Positions 48,501 to 55,688 of a stretch of 64,000 nucleotides of DNA are shown in pieces. This DNA is from Macrophomina tecta. Its lineage: Eukaryota; Ascomycota; Dothideomycetes; Botryosphaeriales; Botryosphaeriaceae. The stretch spans positions 1,989,501 through 2,053,500 of the forward strand of contig JAKSGN010000037.1 in the NCBI GenBank assembly GCA_024180945.1. The letters are read 5' to 3'. The first letter of the stretch is position 1. Each line of letters begins with the position of its first letter. The position numbers and the translations under genes are program-made. The notes under the pieces are model-generated. The model saw only the letters and a program-made list of their open reading frames with translations. It was not told the origin of the DNA and did no database searches.

Positions 48501-50745
48501 TCCAGGATTACGGAAAATGGTCCAGCGTATAGTTTCGCAATGCGACCTTTGCATCCGAAGCAAAGCCGCAACACACGCTCCGTACGGACAACTACAACCC
48601 CTGGAAGTACCAGAACGACCATGGCAATGGATCACACTAGACTTCATCACGAAGCTGCCAGAGTCCAGAGATCCGCTCACAGGAGTCAAGTACGACTCGA
48701 TCCTAGTCTTTGTCGACAGACTCACGAAGTACGCATGCTTTTTGCCCTACCTAGAGGCATCGAATGCAGAACAGCTAGCCCACACGTTTCTCCGATACAT
48801 CTTCGCGGATCACGGAATGCCGGAAGTATTGGTTTCGGACAGGGACAAGCTGATGAGATCTGAATTTTGGCAAACGCTTATGCGCCAGCTTGGAGCAAAG
48901 AACAAACTCTCTACAACAGCACACGCGCAAACCGACGGTCAGACGGAACGGATGAACCGGACTCTCGAACAATATCTCCGCTGTTACATCAACTACCCAC
49001 AGGATGACTGGGCCACATGGCTACCCATGGCACAGTTCGCCTATAATAGCGCCAAACAAGAGTCAACCAACGTATCCCCGTTCTTTGCCAACTATGGGTT
49101 CGAACCAGACGCGTATAGAGAGGCCATCCCAAGCAGGAAATTGGCCCAAAAAGGCGTTCTCAAAGCCGAGCAGCTAAGAGGATTGCACAAAGCCATCAGT
49201 CTCGACCTCGAATATGTACGAATTATGATGTCCAAATACTACAACAAACGGCACCAGGCGGCACCGAACCTTAAAAGGGGGGATAAAGTGTACCTCCTCA
49301 CGAAAAACATCAAATCAAAACGACCGAGCGACAAATTGGATTTCAAGAAAATCGGTCCATTCGAAATTGCAGAAAAACTCGGAGAAGTCACGTATCGACT
49401 CAAATTGCCTAACACACGGATGAATTCCACCTTTCACGTGGCGATGCTCGAGCCAGCACCAGAAAACGCCACCATCCCAGAAACTCAGGAAGAGATTATA
49501 CCGGAAAACCCTGACGCCGAAGAAGACCAGTACCCAGTCGAGAAGATTCTAGACTGCAAACGGTTCGGTCGTCAGCTCAAATATCTCGTCAAATGGGAAG
49601 GATACGGGAACGAAGACAACCAGTGGGTGCCAAAAGACGACATACACCCAGACCTGGTCACAGAATTCCATCGCCAAAATCCTGACCTCCCACGGAGACG
49701 AGGTCGTCCCCGAATGAGAACGACGGAAAACCTTCGAGAACCAGCGGATCCGTCGCAAACTGAGACAAACGAGCAAGATTCACAGGTTCGGGAGAACGCG
49801 GAGACCTCGCATCCGGCGCAGGTTCCCCGGCAGAACCGGCACGATCAGCCTGCGGCGCAGCAGGATCCACCGACTCGTGACGTGGCCGTTTTGACGAGGA
49901 CCGACCCTCAGAACTCTCAGGGTCAGAAAGACCCCCAGGCGAACTGGACGCCTCGGCCTTCTCCAACTCTTCCAACGATGCAAACCCTTGCCGAATCATC
50001 TTGGACCTACGCTCCTGAAGGAAGCGGCGCTGCTTGCGCAGACGCACCAACTTCTCCAGAGTGGCATCTTCCTCGGCAGCGATACGATCGAACTCCCGGT
50101 CCAAACGATCCACTGCGAAAGTCAGTCAGGAGAACAAAACGGAATAATGCGACACCTACAACCCGAGGCACTTGCTTCCGCAACATCGCAACCCGTGCGA
50201 CGCGCCTTCAAGCAGGCGCCACAAACAGAGGGATCATCCTCCAAGGCAAAGCACACGGTATGGTGCTCCAGGCAGTGAGTACAAGGAATCATCTCCACGC
50301 CGTCCCGGAGAATGCGACGCAACAAGTCCCGACGACGTATTGTGGTACGATGCGGCCGCTTGGCAGAAGGCTCAAAACTGTCAGTAAGAGGACGTTTGGG
50401 CGGCATGATGAGGACCTACAACGAGAAATGACACAGGAACCCCACGGAACGAAAAGATATAGCCGCGCAAGGAAAATCTTCGGGCCGAAGATCCTAAAAG
50501 GGGGGATAGTGTTACGGCGCAGCCTCCACAGTATAGGGAATAAGGAAGGAAAGGACGTTCTGCGGGGAACTCCAAAGAAAAGAGGGGATCACGTGGCTCA
50601 GCACGTGAGTACCCAAGGACGGACCCACCGAGCCCTTACGAGCCGGGCTCACAACGGCTCACCTCGAGCCCTCTGGAGCTGGGCTCGCAACAGCACCACT
50701 AGATTGTATACACTTTCCTACTTGTATATAAACCACACTCCTTAG
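45532..50745 (+). CDS. pol: Pol polyprotein (PR-RT-RH-IN-chromodomain) of gypsy-A
   Basis: It is expressed by -1 frameshift as Gag-Pol. Counting from 45550, the protease motif is ILIDTGSSGNFI (Asp 49). The reverse transcriptase (about 430-620) has YRQLND, MPFGLTNAP and YLDD at 600-603. RNase H (about 745-880) has TDASG (Asp 749) and ADALSRR. The integrase zinc region starts near His 961 and ends CDLC. The integrase core has Asp 1031, Asp 1097 and Glu 1133, a D-D-35-E. A chromodomain (YPVEKILDC..., LVKWEGYGNEDNQWVP) lies at 1328-1378 and should target insertion to modified chromatin. The frame stays open for about 350 more residues, over the antisense gene and into the 3' LTR. That tail has no domain and may be non-functional. 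Confidence 0.95.
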   Translation, partial: LDGPTALGSTQGPQSRSLHMVSRTSNTEILTGPNLWRQFKTKGTLKGRPISILIDTGSSGNFIHNEFVEQCKILYRKKKEPYPLSGFDGKSSVYGEGWVKIETEEATLQIKNHQEQISLDVQRIPGHDIILGMPWIRTQKPIFDFSEGDEIVFREEIDDLLRKFGLRMENGLMNTLQRLLSTTNREVVSVRPKSGSCVGDSDSGVSQNQDCDAEGEASLVKCNPIAGISPTERNDTLESSREEQDSNDGVRPSDGSINGNLEDGLRQDQDCSVRNAASSVKCSASSGVSPTESSIPEDQVQHLSRRTTRRKRKAKSKASRKQLATPEPPVDVQTISREAFRRMRRQGQQVCLMYIKPSPAVQQKALARAQRERPRDEDCPTPIGGDDPARIKRGQHGSLEMWQQPQGTPPIPEMETVPDEYWDLVAVCQERGKGDLPKHQPWDHEIPLKPGTKPAYKPIYSLSKKEMEALKEYIEKNLERGYIRPSTSSAGYPILFVPKKNGKLRLCVDYRQLNDITIKNRYPLPRIDELQDKLGNAKYFTKLDLRDGYHLVRIKEGEEWKTAFRTRLGLYEYTVMPFGLTNAPATFQSLVNDTLREYLDIFCLAYLDDILIFSETLEEHKKHVRKVLETLQAKNLTIAPDKCEWHVQRTEFLGFIITPGHVGMDDSKLDSIREWPVPKTIKEVQSFLGFANFYRKFIWNYSKVTEPLTRLTQKEHGFQWGDDQQQAFDSLKRMFCEAPVLGIYDPDKPIEVETDASGFALGACLSQPDDEGRWHPIAFYSRKFTPAELNYDTHDKELLAIVSAFKHWRHYLEGADQQVIVHCDHQNLTRFTTTKELNRRQVRWSQELASYNFKITHRKGVDNAAADALSRRVDYMEGRIEPQPAVLQWTSDGSLTLARQSFPMLRIESNPWHQKIREAYAQDSFAQELLALEDDPRVARDREGTLLFKGLIYVPTRLREALVKDMHVAPAHGHQGIDRTTERITQNFYFPGLRKMVQRIVSQCDLCIRSKAATHAPYGQLQPLEVPERPWQWITLDFITKLPESRDPLTGVKYDSILVFVDRLTKYACFLPYLEASNAEQLAHTFLRYIFADHGMPEVLVSDRDKLMRSEFWQTLMRQLGAKNKLSTTAHAQTDGQTERMNRTLEQYLRCYINYPQDDWATWLPMAQFAYNSAKQESTNVSPFFANYGFEPDAYREAIPSRKLAQKGVLKAEQLRGLHKAISLDLEYVRIMMSKYYNKRHQAAPNLKRGDKVYLLTKNIKSKRPSDKLDFKKIGPFEIAEKLGEVTYRLKLPNTRMNSTFHVAMLEPAPENATIPETQEEIIPENPDAEEDQYPVEKILDCKRFGRQLKYLVKWEGYGNEDNQWVPKDDIHPDLVTEFHRQNPDLPRRRGRPRMRTTENLREPADPSQTETNEQDSQVRENAETSHPAQVPRQNRHDQPAAQQDPPTRDVAVLTRTDPQNSQGQKDPQANWTPRPSPTLPTMQTLAESSWTYAPEGSGAACADAPTSPEWHLPRQRYDRTPGPNDPLRKSVRRTKRNNATPTTRGTCFRNIATRATRLQAGATNRGIILQGKAHGMVLQAVSTRNHLHAVPENATQQVPTTYCGTMRPLGRRLKTVSKRTFGRHDEDLQREMTQEPHGTKRYSRARKIFGPKILKGGIVLRRSLHSIGNKEGKDVLRGTPKKRGDHVAQHVSTQGRTHRALTSRAHNGSPRALWSWARNSTTRLYTLSYLYINHTP
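49658..50406 (-). CDS. Antisense accessory gene: cysteine-cluster and coiled-coil protein
   Basis: Exon 1 is 50406-50160 and exon 2 is 50112-49658, giving 233 residues. The 47-nt intron has donor GTAGGT, branch CTGAC and acceptor CGCAG, and joins the two frames exactly. Without splicing the frame ends at a TGA inside the intron. The ATG has A at -3. The protein starts MPPKR, is Arg-rich, then has Cys 42, 45, 52, 62, 65 and 73 (C-x2-C-x6-C-x9-C-x2-C-x7-C), the Zn2Cys6 spacing. The usual basic residues between Cys 2 and 3 are lacking; LKARRTG lies between Cys 5 and 6. A coiled coil follows (EFDRIAAEEDATLEKLVRLR and beyond), then a Ser/Pro-rich tail with a short basic run SSKRPRHE. The overlap with pol reaches the end of the chromodomain. 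A nuclear DNA-binding regulator is the best guess; an antisense regulator of Gag-Pol RNA is another. Confidence 0.7.
50476..50492. promoter_or_regulatory. 17-nt palindrome upstream of antisense gene, gypsy-A
   Basis: ATCTTCGGGCCGAAGAT has 8-bp arms around a central G and contains CGG-G-CCG. It is 70 bp upstream of the antisense ATG and 17 bp before the 3' LTR. Inverted CGG triplets are the usual target of Zn2Cys6 dimers, so self-regulation is possible. On the sense RNA it would form a hairpin beside the polypurine tract, so a role in reverse transcription or in termination is an alternative. Confidence 0.65.
50496..50506 (+). promoter_or_regulatory. Polypurine tract of gypsy-A
   Basis: AAAAGGGGGGA ends three bases before the 3' LTR and is the expected plus-strand primer. 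Purine tracts stand at the same place in gypsy-B, element 0 and copy 2. Confidence 0.85.
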
Positions 50746-50945
50746 ATAGCTTTGACCTTCGTGGTCAACTTCCATAACAATTCAGCACATTGTTAGTAAC
50801 ACGGCCTTCGCACGCAGTGCTCAGTCTCATCACGTGTTCGACTTGCTCTCACCCTCTTCTTGTACCCACTCAAGGAAAACCCCCTCGACAGGTTTTCTCC
50901 CTCTTTGGTGTTCGGATCCTTAGAGGCAGAGGCCCGCTCGTTACA
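50510..50945 (+). repeat. 3' LTR of intact gypsy-A
   Basis: Read base by base, it is the same as the 5' LTR. It is followed by the CTATT duplication and then MULE sequence. Confidence 0.97.
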
Positions 50946-51099
50946 CTATTACGTGCTCTGCTTAAAGAAGACGTAATAATAATATAAAGAGAAAAAAATA
51001 CTAAAGAGTAGAGAGCTTTATTACGATATAATATATAAGTATATATCTACTACAACTAAACGTAAGATAACTTAGAAAGGCTACAGCTACCTCTATTAT

Positions 51100-52600
51100 A
51101 TATTAATCACGCGCGTAGGTAATAATAATAAGTAGAAGGTTACTATACCTATTATAGACTACGTTAAGACTATATATATTACTCTATTAACTAACTCGCT
51201 ATTATGTAATATTATTATTACTTATAATACGTCTCTTAATTCTTCTATATATTCTACTTACTACAAGCATATACTAGAGGTTATAGTAAAGATTCGCGAG
51301 CTTACTAATTAAGATACACCGTTAAAGCATATATAAAGTATTATTATTAGTAACGCGGCTCTTAACGCCTCTTATATTACTATCTAAGGCGTTAAGTATA
51401 AGAAGCGGTAGTATAAGCTTAAGCATCTATAGAGCTAGACTTCTACCTAAGTACTTCTTAATAAGCTAAAAGATAACTCTAACTAGTTTATCTATTATAC
51501 TTTTAATAGCTAATAGTAGCTTAATACGCTTTTCTTTACATATAAGATAAGTCTCTAGGCGCTAAAGTACTAGTATAGCGTCGTTCTTCTTAACTATATA
51601 TATAAGACTAATATATATAAGATACTACTTCTATATATTATTGGTATTAACTATACGAGTAGTAGTTTTACTATTAGCTTCTATTTTATCATATATAAGA
51701 ATAAGAATACCTACTCTATAGCTATTAGATTCTTTAAACGAGCCCTTAGTAATAATCTTACTCTAGACGTATTCGTTACTAATAAGAAGCGAGCGCTAAA
51801 GAATATTTTTACTACTTATTTTTCTTTATCTATATAGCTTCTCTATACTTAGTACGTCTATACTAATGTGCTTAAATACGCGCATAAGGTTTAGATTATA
51901 TATAATAGCTAAGAGTCTAAATTTTAAGAGTAGTAGTAGTAGCTATATAAAGTATTTATAAGCCGTTAGAAGAAGATAATAAATATCGCTATATAAGAGA
52001 ACTTTACTAGCCGTTAATAGAAGCTTTATACTAATTATAGCTTATAGAAGGGCCTTCTTAGCTATATTTATAAAGAGTAGAAGCCTTATAAAGAGTAGTA
52101 GTATATAATATAAATAAGCTATTATTATTATTACAGTAACTCTATTACCTTACGGCTTAAGGGCGCTTATTATTACTTTAAGAGTTACTTGTCTTATTCG
52201 GCGACCTTCTAAAGATTAAGATTAATATTATAATATATATTTACGTGTAGTTTACGATACTAAAGGCGCATTATATAAAGTAGTATTCGCGCTAGCTATA
52301 AGAGGCCGCGAGTAAGGCGCTATTTAATAATAATATTAAGAGAGAGATATTATATAAGATATTATAGCTACTTTTATATTAGACTTACCTTCTCTACTAG
52401 TAAGAGGACCGCGATGGCTTTTATAACGTTAAGAGCTATACCTATACTAATAACTTCTAGATAATATATAGCCTATCTTACTATTACTATATACGTCGCT
52501 AGCTTAATCGTAACCCTAGCTAGTAACTCTAACTAGATAATATTAACTCTTAGTAGCTTCTCCGCCCGGGTAAGGCTCGAGAAGGCGTTAAACATGTAGA
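51100..52600 (+). pseudogene. RIPed MULE transposase
   Basis: The best preserved stretch, about 51580-51930, reads KTNIYKILLLYIISINYTSS, then SFTISFYFISYIKNKNTYSI, FFKRALSNN and TNKKRALKNIF. This corresponds to the transposase core of fungal MULEs (YKTNRYKMPLL.I.G.. and the following FFKRAL...TDRE.ALKNA), with catalytic Asp codons changed to Asn by RIP. Stops are TAG/TAA. The N-terminal part lies left of gypsy-A and is not readable. Flanking inverted repeats and the duplication support the assignment. Confidence 0.7.
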
Positions 52601-53194
52601 TATAATAAGCGAGCTACCTACTCTAATAACGCGACTAGAAGCCTCGCCGGAGCCTTCTCTAGGCTCTTATAAATATATCTATAATCCCTGAGTAGCTTAT
52701 ATATACAGCAGGCTAAGGTAGAATAATACCACTTATAAAAAACCTTTATAATACGAGGTAATTACGAGCTAGCAGGCGGCTATAATAGATAAGGTAAGAA
52801 GAATAGTAAGACTATCTAAGAGAAGATAGGTAGCTTCTACGGCTATAATACTAATACTAATATAGAAGGCTATATTTATAGCCTTCGCTATATCTCTTAT
52901 ATCGATAATAGCTAATACGCTATAGCCGACTTATACTTTTTTAGCTAACGAGCCTTCTTTAGCGCTACTACTAAACGAGCCTTCTCTAGTACCGCTACTA
53001 AATAAGCCTTTTCTATTACTAATACCTCCGTTACTAATGCCTCTTTTAGTATAATAGCCGCCTAAATAGTAGCCTTAATACTAGGCTAAATAACTAAGAC
53101 ATAAGAGAGGCCAGTCGCTAGATAAAAAGAATACTAAGCCACATAAAAAGCTATAGAAGAGATGCCTTAATAATAGTAAGTTTATTTAGGCTAT

Positions 53195-53345
53195 TAGTAA
53201 TAACGCTAGTAATAATGCTACCGTTAGTAATAACGTTACCGCTAGTAATAACACTATTACTAGTAATAAGGCCGCTAGCAATAAGACCGCTAGTAATAAG
53301 GCCACTAGTAATAAGACTAATAATAAGACTAGCAACGAGGCTAGA
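53195..53345 (+). repeat. Imperfect 15-bp repeats coding Ala-Ser-Asn-Lys
   Basis: About ten imperfect units around GCTAGTAATAAG(GCC) are read as ASNKA/ASNKT in the frame of the MULE tail. It is probably a low-complexity C-terminal tail or a non-coding minisatellite of the MULE. Confidence 0.7.
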
Positions 53346-53634
53346 GGCAGTTTAAATAATATATAAGGTACGGATAAGAATATTTATACTTGGGTTAGTA
53401 TAGAATAGATATAGGGGAATCGTTTTAGTCAATTTTATATAGAAAAGAGGCTTCTAGAGGCTCCTAGAGCCTATAAAGAATAAAATAGTATAAAAGAGCT
53501 TATAAATAGCTTATATAATATCGCGGTTAGCCGCCTCGCCATATATTTTAATATATAGATATTTATAGAAGATAAAGCTAAAATCTCTAAATTTTAGAGT
53601 AAAAATAGTAGAGATTTTATATATATCCCAATAA

Positions 53635-53697
53635 GGTATTAGTTCATTGAAATTAAGTATTAGTTTATCGAAATTAGATATTAGAAATATCTATACC
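53635..53697. repeat. Right terminal inverted repeat of MULE
   Basis: Its reverse complement aligns with 42376-42438, including two of the tandem units. It differs mainly by transitions and by TCGA/TTGA in place of TAGT. Confidence 0.8.
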
Positions 53698-53833
53698 TAA
53701 CTAAAATATTTTTAACTAATATTAACTTTTTTTATTACCTCTTTTTTTTAAATAACTATTACTAGATAGATTTTTTTTTAGTTTTATTTACTCGGGCTAC
53801 TTCTATAATTAACTTTTATAAATATTTATTATA

Positions 53834-53888
53834 ACGTGTTTCACCACCGAGCCGTCCAAACCACCGAGCCGTCCACTTCCTCACCAAC
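53834..53888. repeat. Terminal inverted repeat of pogo #2 (left)
   Basis: It runs from ACGTGTTTCACCACC to CTTCCTCACCAA. The two direct 17-bp units start at 53844 and 53861. The right repeat mirrors it at about 55632-55686. Confidence 0.9.
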
Positions 53889-53955
53889 ATCACACTTTGA
53901 ACTCAAGTTATTCAACACAACACAAAAATTTCAATAAACTAGTAGCGATCCTAGA

Positions 53956-55605
53956 TTACTCAGTACCTGTTACCTCCTCTGTACAAGTCCGTCTGTTGTG
54001 CCCGGTCTTGCCGCAGTTCCCACAGCGCCGTTGAGCCCCCTGCGCGCCCTCTGCGCGAGCCTTCTTAGAGGGCTGTTCGCTGCCCTCTGCCCCCCCAGCG
54101 CCCTGAGGATTAGATAGCTGACCGCCGTCTACCATTGTTAGCGTGCCCCGATTCTGTACGTACTTTCTTTTACGCTGTTTCTTCTTGTTTGCGGCCTCTG
54201 TGGCCCTTTGAAGGGCAGAGAGTTCGTCGCGTACTAACACAGCAGAGTGCACCATGAATGACGCGCCTTTTACGAGCGATTGAAGCGATCCACGCGCCTC
54301 TGTAGGTGAGGAGCTGCAATACTGCCTTATCTGCTGATAAAGTAGCCTTGATTGGGCCTCTAATTCGCGCATATTGCTGGGCGTTTTGGATTCCCATGGG
54401 ACAGCCTCTGGTGCAGGCGGTGTAGGCGTACGAAGCCTGACATCAACCTTCGATAACACAACCTGCGGGTCGAGCGGCACCAAGCCAGCTCCTCGGAAGC
54501 TTGCACAGATATTCTCCTTTGTGAACACCTTGTAATAAGCCGCCTTGTACGCCTGTATAAAGGCTGGTTTGTCGATTTTTGTGGCCATCAAGCGCGCCAA
54601 GCCTGAGATCTAAGAGCGGTACGCCCGCTTTAACGGCGAGAAAATGCCCACATCAAGCGGCTGCAGGAGGTGCGACGAATGCGACGGCATACAGACGGTA
54701 ATAATCTTCTCCTCCTTGCACAGATCCTAGAACTCAATTAAGTTATAGCTCTCGTGGCCGTCGATTATGAGCAGCCGGTACACCCCCACAGTACGCGACT
54801 TTATATGCGCGTTAAAGTGCTCTAACCACTTCACTCCAAGCTCATTTATCGTCCAGCCGTTGGCGCTGACAGCAACAACCCAGTCCTCCATGCCAGAGGT
54901 GTCTTCGTACCAAGTGTTAATGTGGTTCTTGCCGGCGAAGATCGTAAAGGGTGGGATCGTCCAACCGAGCGCGCTAATCGCGTTAATAACTAAAGTCCAC
55001 TCGCGATTGCCTGGCTAGATAAATTTTCGTTTTCCGCGCCTTTCAGAGCCTGTAATAACTAGCAGAGAGCCTATTACGCCCATCATAAAGCCAGTTTCAT
55101 CAAAGTTGTACGTATCCTCGTCTAGGATACCGTACTTCTCCTTCACAGAGCGAACGAGGTCGAACTACCGCTCGATAACCACTGGGTCCTCGTTTAAGGC
55201 TCGCTGGCGATCGTACGCGCGAGTCCAGCACGTTTTGAGCTCATCTCTGCGGCTGATGAACCTGTCTGGCTAGTTCTTGCCCACGGTACCCCCGTCGCGC
55301 TCTGCCAGCAATTTGTTGGCCATATCACGTAGTATATCCTTGGAGGGCGGAAACCCTCTCGAATCCAGGTCCAGTATACGCTCGACAATCGCGCCTTCTT
55401 CATGTTTGGTAAGCTTCTTGCCGTTAGGCACAGCTTCTACGCGTGGTATGGCACCTGCGCGTCGGTCGCGTACGGTTGATCGGGGAGCAAGGTACTCGCG
55501 ACAGGTAGCTCTTTCGCTGTGCGACGCGTGGGTATCAATAGATTGGATAGCAAGGTTAATATACTGAGTTTTCTGGGATGATTTCATAGCGTTGTGGTGA
55601 TGCAT
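53956..55605 (-). pseudogene. Fot1/pogo transposase #2 with five premature TAG codons
   Basis: The frame covers about 549 codons. In order: an N-terminal helix-turn-helix/CENP-B-like region (111 residues open), then DDE motifs TYNFDETGFMMGV, LLIIDGHES and LLQPLDVGIFSPLKRAY (35 residues between the second and third Asp). A C-terminal 214-residue open part carries a basic segment (KKKQRKRKYVQ) and a zinc knuckle CGNCGKTGHNRRTC. Stops occur at 55272-55270, 55167-55165, 55017-55015, 54729-54727 and 54612-54610. All are TAG, four where the family has Gln (CAG) and one Trp (TGG), exactly what RIP makes. All catalytic Asp codons are intact. It is dead as it stands but very recent. Confidence 0.9.
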
Positions 55606-55688
55606 CGTGTTGAGTTTTCATCCGATGCGTTTTTGGTGAGGAAGTGGACGGCTCGGTGGTTTGGACGGCTCGGTGGTGAAATACGTTA

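Larger units (their letters stand above)
43188..50945 (+). mobile_element. Gypsy-A copy 1: intact chromodomain Ty3/gypsy retrotransposon
   Basis: This 7758-bp element lies between perfect CTATT duplications (43183-43187 and 50946-50950), with 436-bp LTRs that read as identical end to end. Gag and Pol are open, the frameshift site, primer site and polypurine tract are all present, and an antisense gene lies before the 3' LTR. Codons and dinucleotides are normal, in sharp contrast with the RIPed MULE around it. The insertion is therefore recent and later than the RIP of its host element. It looks capable of transposition. Confidence 0.97.
42376..53697 (+). mobile_element. RIPed MULE (Mutator-like) split by gypsy-A
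   Basis: The ends are inverted repeats starting GGTATAGGTATTTCT on the left and, reverse-complemented, GGTATAGATATTTCT on the right. They are directly flanked by a perfect 8-bp duplication TAACTAAA (42368-42375 and 53698-53705). Without the 7758-bp gypsy-A and its duplicated CTATT, the element is about 3.56 kb. Its transposase is readable to the right of the gypsy insertion. MULEs make 8-9 bp duplications, which fits. It is RIPed, whereas the retrotransposon inside it is not. Confidence 0.85.
53834..55686 (-). mobile_element. Fot1/pogo element #2, lightly RIPed
   Basis: This 1853-bp element is flanked by TA on both sides (53832-53833 and 55687-55688), the target duplication of Tc1/mariner/pogo elements. 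The inverted repeats are about 54 bp with one mismatch (ACGTGTTTCACC against ACGTATTTCACC). Each contains two copies of the 17-bp unit CCACCGAGCCGTCCAAA. One transposase gene fills the interior. The size fits the Fot1 group. It stands between the MULE and a RIPed spacer. Confidence 0.92.

Noticed and set aside
53956..55605. Reassigned or read-through TAG codons in the pogo transposase
   Set aside because: Each TAG is one RIP-type transition from the family residue, and other genes here end at TAG, so mutation is the simpler explanation.
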